From the NCBI RefSeq assembly GCF_019218285.1, contig NZ_JAHUZG010000001.1, positions 1,054,001 to 1,118,000 on the forward strand: a stretch of 64,000 bases of DNA. The letters run 5' to 3'. This DNA is from Antarctobacter sediminis (GTDB lineage: Bacteria; Pseudomonadota; Alphaproteobacteria; Rhodobacterales; Rhodobacteraceae). The translations under genes were made by a program, and so were the position numbers. Below are positions 8,524 to 16,249 of the stretch, in pieces (within the stretch, counting starts at the first letter, position 1; each line of letters begins with the position of its first letter). A model generated the notes under the pieces. The model searched no databases. It was given only the letters and a program-made list of their open reading frames with translations, and was not told the origin of the DNA.

Positions 8524-9705
8524 TCAGCTGACGGCGATACGGGCCAGCTTGATCGCGGCAAAATCGCTCACGTCGCCGCCCACGCGCTTGGAGGCGTAGA
8601 ACAGGACATGCGGCTTGGCGCTGAAGGGATCGCGCAGAACACGCAGGTCCGGACGTTCGGCCACGGTGTAGCCAGCGCCGAAATCGCCGAAGGCCACCGG
8701 GAAGGCATCCGCAGCAACGTCGGGCATGTCCTCGACAATAAGGACGGGATAGCCCAGCAGGCGCGACGGTTCGCCAGCCGCAAGACCATCGGTCCACAGG
8801 TGGCGGCCATCATTGTCCTTCAGCTTGCGGATTGCCGCAGCGGTCTTGGAGTTCATGACGAAGCTCGCGTTCGGACGATAGCGCGCGTCCAGCGCGTAGG
8901 TCAGGTCGATCAGGAAATCGCCGTCCCCCAGATCGCTGGCAGCCCCCGAAGGCACATAGCCCAGCGATCCCCAGCTCCACACGTCATTGTCGACGGTCGC
9001 ATGGGTCAGAAAACCGGTCGGTTTGTCGACACCATCGCCGTTGACAAAGGCAGACGCCTCGGCACGCACGAACTTGTCAGCGATCCGCGACGCCAGCCAG
9101 CCTTCGACGTCAAAGGCCGAGTCGTCCAGAAGGCGCTGCGACACCTTCGGCATGGCGTTCAGTTCGAACAGCGGGATCGAGATGCGTTCGATGGTGGGCG
9201 TGCCTGTCTCGGCGGTGGCCGAGGTTTCGTTGGCCCAGCCCGCGCCGGTGTCATTCAGGTCGATCAGCACGTCGAACGACGAGGCGTCCACGTTCACGAC
9301 GTTGGAAATGGCGCGGATCGACACCTTCGAATCCAGCTTGGACTTGATGATGTCCGCGGTCTGCGGATCCACCAGGAATCCGCCGTCCGAGTTGATCGCC
9401 GTGGACATGGCCTTGCCTTCCAGCTCGATCCCGCGCAGGGCGTCGTCATCGCCGGTGCGAAGGTAGGCGTCAAAGGCCTTCTGGTGGGGGGCTTCGACCT
9501 CGGTCCGGGTCGAAAGCACCGGACGGTTCGCTTGCGCGGTCTTGTGATCCAGCATCGTCAGTCGCTCTTCCTGTTTCTGAAGCTTCTCTTCAAGGGTGGC
9601 CTGAAGGGCCTTGTAGTCCCCGATCAGTCCCGCCATCGCGGCACTCACCCGGGCGACCGGAGACAGATCTTCCCCGGTCCGAGACTTGGTCTCGGTTTCG
9701 CTCAT
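8524..9705 (-). CDS. GTA major capsid protein gp5 (HK97 fold)
   Basis: A 393-residue HK97-fold major capsid protein. The N-terminal ~100 residues are charged and helical (LQATLEEKLQKQEERLTML), the scaffold-like delta domain expected to be removed by the gp4 protease. The shell domain follows, with STAINSDGGFLVDPQTADII, FVNGDGVDKPTGFL and DARYRPNASFVMNSKT. An ATG five codons upstream exists, but GAGGGAACCAAGG directly precedes the ATG chosen. It lies downstream of the protease gene, as in HK97-type morphogenesis cassettes. Confidence 0.95.
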   Translation of the reverse strand: MSETETKSRTGEDLSPVARVSAAMAGLIGDYKALQATLEEKLQKQEERLTMLDHKTAQANRPVLSTRTEVEAPHQKAFDAYLRTGDDDALRGIELEGKAMSTAINSDGGFLVDPQTADIIKSKLDSKVSIRAISNVVNVDASSFDVLIDLNDTGAGWANETSATAETGTPTIERISIPLFELNAMPKVSQRLLDDSAFDVEGWLASRIADKFVRAEASAFVNGDGVDKPTGFLTHATVDNDVWSWGSLGYVPSGAASDLGDGDFLIDLTYALDARYRPNASFVMNSKTAAAIRKLKDNDGRHLWTDGLAAGEPSRLLGYPVLIVEDMPDVAADAFPVAFGDFGAGYTVAERPDLRVLRDPFSAKPHVLFYASKRVGGDVSDFAAIKLARIAVS

Positions 9706-9732
9706 CCTTGGTTCCCTCATGAGTGGCGCGCG

Positions 9733-10272
9733 TCAGCCGCCCGCCAGGTTGTGGCGCATGGCCTCAAGGGCCTCCGCCAGGTCACGCAGGGCGGTGTCGT
9801 CCGGGGTTTCCCCCTTGGACGCCACCCGCGCACTGGGCAGCATCGGAAAGGTCACCAGTGACACCTCCCAAAGCTCCAGTTCCGTCAGGACACGATGGCC
9901 CTTGTCGTTCTTTGCCGCCTTCAGCGTCCGGTACCCGATCGACAGCCCGTCGATCGCACCGGCCTCGATCAGCGCCGCCGCCTCGCGGCCCTTTTCGACA
10001 CTGTCCAGCAGACGGCCTTTGACGTAGAGGCCGCGCTCGTCTTCGCGCACCTCGTCCCAGATGCCGATCGGTTGCGCCGGGTCATGCTGCCACAGCATCT
10101 TGACCGCGCGCCCCTCTTCGGTCAGCCGCTGTAGCGACCGGGCATAGGCTCCTTTCGCAACCACATCGCCGCCCTGATCGCAGGCACCGAACAACGAGGC
10201 ATAGCCTTCGATCCGCCGTCCATCGACCGTCACATCCGCGTCAAAGCGGCTGAACTTGTGTTCAAGCTCCAT
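9733..10272 (-). CDS. GTA prohead protease gp4 (HK97 family, peptidase U35/S78)
   Basis: A 179-residue HK97-type prohead serine protease that should cleave the capsid delta domain and mature the head. The visible catalytic candidates are His63 in MLWQHD and Ser111 in DGLSIGY, with an acidic residue in ELELWEVSLVTFP as the third member. Start MELEHKFSRFDADV is chosen because upstream residues of the open frame are unlike the family. It sits between gp3.5 and the capsid gene with gaps of 71 and 27 nt. Confidence 0.93.
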   Translation of the reverse strand: MELEHKFSRFDADVTVDGRRIEGYASLFGACDQGGDVVAKGAYARSLQRLTEEGRAVKMLWQHDPAQPIGIWDEVREDERGLYVKGRLLDSVEKGREAAALIEAGAIDGLSIGYRTLKAAKNDKGHRVLTELELWEVSLVTFPMLPSARVASKGETPDDTALRDLAEALEAMRHNLAGG

Positions 10273-10343
10273 CCTACATTCCTTTCCTTGGATCCGGGTT
10301 TCCGCCGGCAAAGCCCTGCGGCCTGTTCGCAAAACGGTCCCGG

Positions 10344-10571
10344 TCAGGGCGCCGCGGACAGCAACCCCTGAAAGACATCTGCAAGGATCGCCGCGGCCAC
10401 CCCGTAGACCGTCAGCCACAATCGCCGTTCCAAGCGTTCCATCAGCGTTTCAAGCCGCTGGAACCGGTCGGTCAGCGCATCGAATTGCAACTTGCTGACC
10501 CGTTCATGCGCCTCCAGACGCAGGCCCGGCGCACAGGCAAAGGACTCGTGCCGCGATCGCAACTCAGTCAC
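10344..10571 (-). CDS. small GTA protein gp3.5 (head formation protein, rcc01685-like)
   Basis: A 75-residue protein in the position of the R. capsulatus rcc01685 head formation gene. It starts at GTG overlapping the last 8 nt of the portal gene, with GGAGGAG well spaced upstream inside that gene. The N-terminal part is charged (VSKLQFDALTDRFQRLETLMERLERR, probably coiled coil) and is followed by one predicted membrane helix (LWLTVYGVAAAILADVFQGLL). Family identity is from position, size and layout; the function is unclear. Confidence 0.82.
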   Translation of the reverse strand: MTELRSRHESFACAPGLRLEAHERVSKLQFDALTDRFQRLETLMERLERRLWLTVYGVAAAILADVFQGLLSAAP

Positions 10572-11763
10572 CGCTCTGCTCCTCCATCTCGGCCGGCAGT
10601 CCCAGCATCCGGCGCTTTTCCACCGGGGTCAGGAAATCGGCCTGCGCAACGCGGTTCCACTGGGCATCACGCTCGGCGGCAAGGGCGGGCACTTGGTCAA
10701 GATCCGGCCCCAGAACCACCTCCTCGCCGATCCAGTTCGACAGCCAGCGGCCAACGCTGTTCGTGACCTTGGTCGCCAGAGGCAAAACCGTCTGCCGATA
10801 AAAGGCGCGGTGCGCCTCGGCATAATTGGCGTAGGTCGCCTCGCCGGGGATCCCCAGCATCATGGGCGGGACTCCGAATGCCACCGCGATCTCGCGCGCG
10901 GCGGATTCCTTGGTCTTCTGGAACTCCATGTCCGAGGGCGAAAACCCCATCGGCTTCCAGTCCAGTCCTCCTTCCAGCAGCATCGGACGGCCCGCATTCC
11001 GGGCCCCTTGATGATGCATCTCCATCTCTGCCTGAAGCCGGTCGAACTGTTCCGGGCTCAGTTGCCCCTGGCCATCGGCCCCGGTCCAGACGATGGCTCC
11101 TGATGGACGCGCAGCATTGTCCAACAGCCCCTTGGACCAGCGTGACGCGGCATTGTGCACATCCACCGCCTGCGCTGCTGCCTGCAAAGGCGACAGGCCA
11201 TAGTGGTCATCTTGCGGGTGAAAGGCCTTGATGTGACAGACCGGGGTCACACTGCCCGTCACGCCAAACCGATGTTTGCGCCCGCCCACCGCATATTCAT
11301 AGGCCACGGGCCAGCCATCCGCCCCCGGCACCACGCTCATCCGGTCACTGCGCAAGACGTGCAACTCGAAAGGCAGCCCGCTTTCGCCCGCCACGGCCTC
11401 GACATAACCGTCCCCGGACAGCAAAAGTTGACCGTACAGCGCCTCGAACAGTTCGGCGCGGCCCTGGCCAGGGTTCGGAGCCGCCACCAGTTTCAGGATC
11501 GGATGCTCGGCATAGCGCGTCGCATTGTCCTGCAAAACCAGCGGCAGCGCCGCCGCCGCCTCGGCGATCAGCTTGACCGCACGAAACCCGACCGGGTTCC
11601 CGGCAAAGGCCTGCTTGGTCAGCGATACCGTGTCCCGCGGGCTCCACGCCACGCGACCGCCATTCAGATGCGCCACCAGCCGACCGGTGGCCGAGGCCTT
11701 GGCCTCGGGCGCGGTCTGCGCCCCCGCATCCTGTCCGCCCCGCCGCAGAAAATCGAATACCAT
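10564..11763 (-). CDS. GTA portal protein gp3 (HK97 family)
   Basis: A 399-residue HK97-family portal protein, the dodecameric DNA gate of the head. Landmarks include VSLTKQAFAGNPVGFRAVKLIAEA, LLLSGDGYVEAV, HYGLSPLQAAAQAVDVHNA and the C-terminal EIAVAFGVPPMMLGIPGEATYANY. The start MVFDFLRRGG is supported by AAGGAG 9 nt upstream; a GTG 47 codons earlier lacks such a site. The gene is separated from the terminase gene by a 242-nt gap that holds a strong hairpin, the largest gap in the cluster. Confidence 0.95.
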   Translation of the reverse strand: MVFDFLRRGGQDAGAQTAPEAKASATGRLVAHLNGGRVAWSPRDTVSLTKQAFAGNPVGFRAVKLIAEAAAALPLVLQDNATRYAEHPILKLVAAPNPGQGRAELFEALYGQLLLSGDGYVEAVAGESGLPFELHVLRSDRMSVVPGADGWPVAYEYAVGGRKHRFGVTGSVTPVCHIKAFHPQDDHYGLSPLQAAAQAVDVHNAASRWSKGLLDNAARPSGAIVWTGADGQGQLSPEQFDRLQAEMEMHHQGARNAGRPMLLEGGLDWKPMGFSPSDMEFQKTKESAAREIAVAFGVPPMMLGIPGEATYANYAEAHRAFYRQTVLPLATKVTNSVGRWLSNWIGEEVVLGPDLDQVPALAAERDAQWNRVAQADFLTPVEKRRMLGLPAEMEEQSGD

Positions 11764-12005
11764 GCCAAGTCGCTCCTTGTTCCCATCCGGCCCAGCGGCC
11801 CGCACCCGTCCCGTCCGCGCGGGGCCACCGGCCCGCCCGCCGCAGAGAGTTTCGTTTTCAGATCGTTCCGAAGGTTGCCCACCTCCGTGTCTCGTGAAGG
11901 ACACTAGGCCCGGCGCCTTAAAACCGTGTCACACCACCGTCCGGCCCTTGCGCAACACCACCGCGCGGCGCGCCGGCCATGCCCCGGCGCGCCGCGTGAC
12001 CGGGC
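11764..12005. other. 242-nt gap between terminase and portal genes
   Basis: No convincing gene is seen here. The portal frame stays open through part of it, but from a GTG without a ribosome binding site and with composition unlike a portal N-terminus (MSFTRHGGGQPSER). The only clear structure is the 13-bp stem at 11964-11996. Confidence 0.6.
11964..11996 (-). other. 13-bp perfect GC hairpin inside the GTA operon
   Basis: Perfect 13-bp arms (CGCGGCGCGCCGG and its complement) around a 7-nt loop, beginning 9 nt past the terminase stop. No T-run follows on the minus strand, so it is not a classical intrinsic terminator. It could stall polymerase, protect or define an mRNA end, or separate packaging from structural gene expression. 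Confidence 0.75.
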
Positions 12006-13283
12006 TCACAAGACGCGCACCTGCGGCACACGCCGCACCGCAGGCCGGTCCAGCATCAGTTCGGTCAACGCCCAGACCAGCGCATCCACCCGGTCAGGGC
12101 TGCCCGCGCCTTCAAACCCCTGCGACGTCATCAGGCACATCTGCGCCTCGACCTCGTCCAGCCCGCGCGCATGTTTCACCCGACCCTGTTCGTAAAGCGC
12201 CGCCACCGGTTCTGCCCGCACGGATTTGCCGCGCGTCGCGTGCACCGCCTTGAAGGCCACGTAGGGATCAATCTGCCGCAAGGTCGTTTCCACCATATCG
12301 CCGCCCTGATTGACCTCGCCCACGATGCGATCTGCCTCCCATCGACGGGCCGCATCGATTGCCGCCTCGGCCCATCCGGTAGGCGACAGCCCCTGAACCG
12401 AGGCATCCTCCAGAACATAGGCCCGCCGGTCCCGCGGATCCTCGGCTTCGACGATGCCCGCGACCACGATACCGCAAGCGTCGGCGCGCGGCCCGGATCC
12501 GGCAGGCGGATCCACTGCTACCACGATCCGGTCCAGATCGGGCTGCCGCCCCGCCCGCGCCCCGTCAAGGATCTCACGTGTCCACAGCGCCCCGTCCACC
12601 TGATCCAGCAGGATGCCGTCCAGCTCTTGCAACCCCAACGATTGCCCGGCGTACCGCGCGCGGACTTCTTCGAGGAACGAGGCCGCAAGATGCGCCCGGT
12701 TCGCCTCGGTTTTGGCGTGGGTCGAAACGGTGGACGAAAGCTCCAGCAGCTCCTTCAGTACATCCACATTGCGCGGCGTGGTCGTGACGCAAACTCGCGG
12801 CGACGACCCCAGCCGCAGACCAAACTGCAACATGTCCCAGACGTCCCGCGCTTTTTTCCATTTCGCCAGTTCGTCCGCCCAGGCGCCATCGAACTGAGGC
12901 CCCCGCAGCGCTTCGGGATCCTGCGCGGAAAAAATCGTCGCCTCGGCGCCATTTGGCCAGATCAGAGTGCGGCGCGACTGGATGAACCTCGGCTTTCTGT
13001 CCGGTGGCGTACAGGCCATGATCCCGCTGTCTCCCTGGATCATCACCTCACGCGCCTGGTCATAGGTTTCGCCGATCAGCGCGATCCGCCGGCACCTGCC
13101 CCGGTCCAGCGGTTTCGGACCTTCGACCTGTGCCCGCACCCATTCCGACCCAGCGCGCGTCTTGCCCGCACCCCGCCCGCCCAGGATCACCCAGGTCCGC
13201 CAATCGCCCTCTGGCGGCAACTGGTGCGGATGCGCCCAGAATTCAAAAAGATAGGGGAGCGCAAGGCGCTCCCCCGGGGTCAT
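12006..13283 (-). CDS. GTA terminase large subunit gp2 (DNA-packaging ATPase/nuclease)
   Basis: The packaging motor. Walker A is GGRGAGKT (residues 35-41 from this start), Walker B lies in FDGAWADELAKW, and a C-terminal RNase H-like nuclease region is marked by IVVAVDPPAGSG, DRIVGEVNQGGD and SPDRVDALVWALTEL. The start is uncertain. The ATG chosen begins one base after the gp1 stop (425 aa). The frame is open upstream to a TTG at 13418, and the residues just before my start (SAPAVLKDRFLND) look like the helix that precedes this domain in relatives. A TTG at 13349 is therefore a real alternative, and the true start may lie inside gp1. Confidence 0.93.
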   Translation of the reverse strand: MTPGERLALPYLFEFWAHPHQLPPEGDWRTWVILGGRGAGKTRAGSEWVRAQVEGPKPLDRGRCRRIALIGETYDQAREVMIQGDSGIMACTPPDRKPRFIQSRRTLIWPNGAEATIFSAQDPEALRGPQFDGAWADELAKWKKARDVWDMLQFGLRLGSSPRVCVTTTPRNVDVLKELLELSSTVSTHAKTEANRAHLAASFLEEVRARYAGQSLGLQELDGILLDQVDGALWTREILDGARAGRQPDLDRIVVAVDPPAGSGPRADACGIVVAGIVEAEDPRDRRAYVLEDASVQGLSPTGWAEAAIDAARRWEADRIVGEVNQGGDMVETTLRQIDPYVAFKAVHATRGKSVRAEPVAALYEQGRVKHARGLDEVEAQMCLMTSQGFEGAGSPDRVDALVWALTELMLDRPAVRRVPQVRVL

Positions 13284-13284
13284 G

Positions 13285-13659
13285 TCATTCAGGAACCTGT
13301 CCTTCAGCACAGCAGGCGCGGAGGCTATCCAGACGGCACCCGATCGCAAGTCGGGCCGCTTCGAGGTCGACGCCGTAGACGTCACAGATTCCCTCTTCCT
13401 TTCGGATGATTTCTTCAAGTTCCAACTCCGTTTCCCGGGCTGCGCGCAGCCAGTATCTCAACTCGCCCAAGGCGCCACTCGCCTCGGACTTCTTCGCGAT
13501 GTCCCCTTTCTTGGCCCTGTCCTGCAGCTCGCCGATCTGGTCGACGAGTTCCGCAATCGTTTCCGTTGCCCGGTCACGTTGTCTGCGCAGTCGTTCACAC
13601 CGCTCGTTGGCGATGATGAGGATGCGCTGTTCTTCTGTTTTCTGCTCTGCACTGCTCAT
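13285..13659 (-). CDS. GTA small terminase-like protein gp1
   Basis: A 124-residue, charged, helical protein with long coiled-coil character (ANERCERLRRQRDRATETIAELVDQIGELQDRAKK and AARETELELEEIIRKEE). It is the first gene of the cluster, directly before gp2, the position of the R. capsulatus GTA gp1 small terminase. ATG is preceded by AAGG at 8 nt. A GTG three codons upstream is an alternative. The tail lacks clear DNA-binding motifs, consistent with the sequence-independent packaging of GTAs; that link is inference. Confidence 0.85.
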   Translation of the reverse strand: MSSAEQKTEEQRILIIANERCERLRRQRDRATETIAELVDQIGELQDRAKKGDIAKKSEASGALGELRYWLRAARETELELEEIIRKEEGICDVYGVDLEAARLAIGCRLDSLRACCAEGQVPE

Positions 13660-13710
13660 GCTCGACACCTTTTTTGCCTGTAGGTTGCCCCTCCAAGGTG
13701 GCAGGGCACG

Positions 13711-13743
13711 AAAAACGGCCCCAAGGGGTCACCCCGGGGGCCG
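13711..13743 (-). terminator. intrinsic terminator-like hairpin in the GTA leader, upstream of gp1
   Basis: On the minus strand a 7-bp stem CGGCCCC/GGGGCCG encloses an inner GGGG-TGA-CCCC hairpin and is followed at once by TTTTT (13711-13715). It lies 52 nt before the gp1 ATG and about 30 nt after the predicted start of transcription. No minus-strand gene ends here. It therefore has the layout of a leader attenuator rather than of a gene-end terminator. Confidence 0.75.
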
Positions 13744-13772
13744 CTTGCCGTACCTCGTCCAGCATGTCACAG

Positions 13773-13801
13773 ACCATACGTCCGACCGTTCGCTGGGTCA
13801 A
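13773..13801 (-). promoter_or_regulatory. sigma70-type promoter of the GTA cluster
   Basis: Minus-strand TTGACC (-35, 13796-13801), 17-nt spacer and TATGGT (-10, 13773-13778). The predicted transcription start is near 13766, giving a leader of about 107 nt to gp1. It is the only good hexamer pair I see in the 265-nt region between gp1 and the divergent aminotransferase gene. Confidence 0.6.
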
Positions 13802-13924
13802 TCCAGCCTGCGGGCGCAACCAATTGATTTCGTTAACACTTCCGAACCCCGACTTAACAGGCGGAGAAGCGGGTTGCCGCGCCCCGGCGGCTCTGGCAAG
13901 AGTTTTGCAAGAAAGGACAACCAC

Positions 13925-15115
13925 ATGCCCCAGCTCTCGACCCGCATCTCAACCCTCAACGAAGGTGGCTCTGACGGGTGGGAGGTGTTCTACCGCGCCC
14001 GCGCCATGGCCGCCGCCGGACAGCCGGTCACCGAACTGACCATCGGCGAACATGACATCGGTACGGACACGTCCATCCTCGACGCGATCCATGCGGCGGC
14101 GACCGGCGGCCATACCGGTTATGCCATGGTTCCTGGTGTTTCGGGGCTGCGCAAGGCCGTGGCCGACCGGGTAACCGCGCAATCCGGCGTGCCGACCTCG
14201 CCGGAAAACGTGCTGATCACCCCGGGCGGACAGGCCGCCCTTTTTGCAGCGCACATGGCGGTTCTGACTCCGGGTGACGCGGCGCTTTATATCGATCCCT
14301 ATTACGCCACCTACCCCGGCACGATCCGCGCCGCATCAGGCAAGGCCGTTCCCGTCCGGACCGAAGCCGCCCGCGCCTTTCTCCCCGAAGCTCAGGCCAT
14401 CGCCGAGGCTGCGCGACAGCACAAGGCCCGCAGCCTGCTCATCAACACGCCGAACAATCCCACCGGGGTCGTCTATCCCCGTGCCACCATCGAAGAGATC
14501 GCGCAGGCCAGCATCGACAACGATCTCTGGCTGATCTCGGACGAGGTCTATGACACGCAGGTCTGGAACGGTGAACACCTCGGTCCGCGCGCCTTGCCGG
14601 GCATGGCAGAACGCACGCTTCAGATCGGCTCCATGTCGAAAAGCCACGCCATGACCGGGTCACGTGTCGGCTGGATCGTCGGACCTGAAACCGCCATCTC
14701 GCGACTGATCGACCTTGCCACGGCAACAACCTACGGCGTGCCCGGCTATATTCAGGACGGCGCGCTCTTTGCGCTTCAGCAAGGCCCTGAACTGGAAGAA
14801 AAAATCGCCGCACCCTTCCGCCGTCGCCGTGATCTGGCGATGAAAATCGTCGCCGAACAGAACACCGTCACCGCGCTGCCTGCGGACGGTGCCATGTACG
14901 TCATGCTCGACATCCGTGCGACGGGCCTCTCGGGCCGCGACTTCGCCGAAGCCTTGCTGGATGAACACCTGATCGCCGTCATGCCGGGCGAAAGCTTTGG
15001 CCGCTCTGCCGCCGGACATATCCGCGTAGCGCTCACAGTCGAGGACAACCGCCTTGCCGAGGCGCTGCGCACACTTTGCGCCTTTGCCGATGCCAAGGCC
15101 CACGCCGATGCCTGA
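13925..15115 (+). CDS. PLP-dependent aminotransferase, class I/II
   Basis: A 396-residue fold-type I aminotransferase. The Schiff-base lysine is Lys239 in SMSKSHAMTGSRVGW; INTPNNPTG and SDEVYD are the usual cofactor and substrate-binding motifs. ATG is preceded by AAAGGA. It resembles aspartate/arginine:pyruvate-type aminotransferases, but the substrate cannot be told from motifs. It overlaps the next gene by 8 nt, so it is probably the first gene of a three-gene operon with the PEP mutase-like and TfoX-C genes. It diverges from the GTA promoter. Confidence 0.9.
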   Translation: MPQLSTRISTLNEGGSDGWEVFYRARAMAAAGQPVTELTIGEHDIGTDTSILDAIHAAATGGHTGYAMVPGVSGLRKAVADRVTAQSGVPTSPENVLITPGGQAALFAAHMAVLTPGDAALYIDPYYATYPGTIRAASGKAVPVRTEAARAFLPEAQAIAEAARQHKARSLLINTPNNPTGVVYPRATIEEIAQASIDNDLWLISDEVYDTQVWNGEHLGPRALPGMAERTLQIGSMSKSHAMTGSRVGWIVGPETAISRLIDLATATTYGVPGYIQDGALFALQQGPELEEKIAAPFRRRRDLAMKIVAEQNTVTALPADGAMYVMLDIRATGLSGRDFAEALLDEHLIAVMPGESFGRSAAGHIRVALTVEDNRLAEALRTLCAFADAKAHADA

Positions 15116-15908
15116 CAGCTTTCGCCAGATGCATCGCCCGGGCGATCCTTTCATCCTTGCAAACGCATGGGACGCGGGATCGGCCAAGATGCTGGTGGCC
15201 ATGGGGGCACGCGCCATCGCGACCTCCTCTGCGGCGCACGCCTTTACCCTTGGACGGCCCGACATGGGCACCATCACCCGGGACGAGGCTCTGACCCATG
15301 CGCAGGATCTGGTTGCCGCCGTCGATGTACCGGTCTCGGGGGATTTCGAAAACGGCTTTGGCGAAGCGCCCGAAACCTGCGCGGAAACCGTTCGGCTCGC
15401 GGCAGAGATCGGCCTTGCCGGGATCTGTATCGAAGACACCGCGCTGCCCGGCGACGCCCCCTATGAGGCGGCGCTTGCCGCGGAACGCATCCGTGCGGCC
15501 GCTGCGGCTGCACGCGCCTTGCCGGGGGATTTCGTTCTGGTGGCCCGCGCCGATGGTATCCTGACCGGCCAGTACGATACCAAGACGGCAATTGCCCGCA
15601 TCCAGTCCTTCGAAACCGCCGGTGCCGATGCCGTCTATGTGCCCGCACCGCCCTCGATGGAGGATCTGGGCCGCTTGGTAAAGGCCACCGCGCTGCCGTT
15701 CAATGCGCTGGTCGCCGGACCCTACGCTACCTGTTCGCGCGCAGAATTTGCCGCGCTCGGCGTCGCCCGCCTCTCGCTTGGCTCCGCATTGGCCCGCGCG
15801 ACTTGGCGCACCATCCACGACGCCGGTCAGCAAATGTTCGGCGAAGGCCGCTTTGACAACCTGTCGAACGCCCTGCCCTTTGCCACCGTTAACCCCATGC
15901 TGACATGA
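15108..15908 (+). CDS. isocitrate lyase / PEP mutase family protein
   Basis: A 266-residue protein of the isocitrate lyase/phosphoenolpyruvate mutase superfamily (TIM barrel, Mg-dependent C-C or P-C bond chemistry). Motifs seen are NAWDAGSAKML at the N-terminus, VSGDFENGFG for the metal site, GICIEDT and LVARADG. It lacks the KKCGH active-site signature of true isocitrate lyases, so it is likely an oxaloacetate decarboxylase/PEP mutase-like hydrolase of unknown substrate. Its ATG lies inside the end of the aminotransferase gene and its stop overlaps the next ATG. Confidence 0.88.
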   Translation: MPDSFRQMHRPGDPFILANAWDAGSAKMLVAMGARAIATSSAAHAFTLGRPDMGTITRDEALTHAQDLVAAVDVPVSGDFENGFGEAPETCAETVRLAAEIGLAGICIEDTALPGDAPYEAALAAERIRAAAAAARALPGDFVLVARADGILTGQYDTKTAIARIQSFETAGADAVYVPAPPSMEDLGRLVKATALPFNALVAGPYATCSRAEFAALGVARLSLGSALARATWRTIHDAGQQMFGEGRFDNLSNALPFATVNPMLT

Positions 15909-16249
15909 GCGGCACGCCTATCTCAACCATTCGCAACCTTGGCCCCGCCTTTGAAAAATCCTTGCAGGCAGCGGGGATACCGGATGCCGAGTCGCTGCGC
16001 GCCATTGGCGCGCACGAAGCGTATCGGCGACTGCTGAAAAATGGCGAACGCCCGCATTTCATCGGCTACTACGTCCTGCACATGGGGTTGCAGGGCCGTC
16101 CGTGGAACGATTGCAAAGGGGCCGAAAAAGACGCCCTGCGGGTCCAGTTCGACACCCTCAAGGCAGAAACCGGCGCCGCGCCGCTGGCCGGGTTGGAAAA
16201 GATCCTGAACGAGATCGGCGTCATCGAACGCCCCAAGCCGCGCCCCTAA
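15905..16249 (+). CDS. TfoX C-terminal domain protein
   Basis: A 114-residue protein consisting mainly of a TfoX/Sxy C-terminal domain: IRNLGPAFEKSLQAAGIPDAESLRAIGAHEAYRRLL is the helix-hairpin-helix-like signature. YYVLHMGLQGRPWNDCKGAEKDAL is also typical. The N-terminal domain of full TfoX is absent, as often seen in alphaproteobacteria, so a role in competence regulation should not be assumed. ATGA overlap with the preceding gene. Its stop overlaps the stop of the convergent gene on the other strand. Confidence 0.88.
   Translation: MSGTPISTIRNLGPAFEKSLQAAGIPDAESLRAIGAHEAYRRLLKNGERPHFIGYYVLHMGLQGRPWNDCKGAEKDALRVQFDTLKAETGAAPLAGLEKILNEIGVIERPKPRP

Noticed and set aside
1-13659. Ordinary prophage instead of GTA
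   Set aside because: No integrase, repressor, replication or attachment sites seen; the gene order and small tape measure are those of Rhodobacterales GTAs.
13833-13857. Two TTAA words in the GTA/aminotransferase intergenic region as a CtrA site
   Set aside because: The spacing is 17 nt instead of the 7 nt of CtrA full sites, and they lie upstream of the better promoter.
13595-13924. 109-codon minus-strand frame across the GTA leader into gp1
   Set aside because: It runs through the terminator hairpin and overlaps gp1 in another frame; its sequence has no recognisable fold and no good ribosome binding site.
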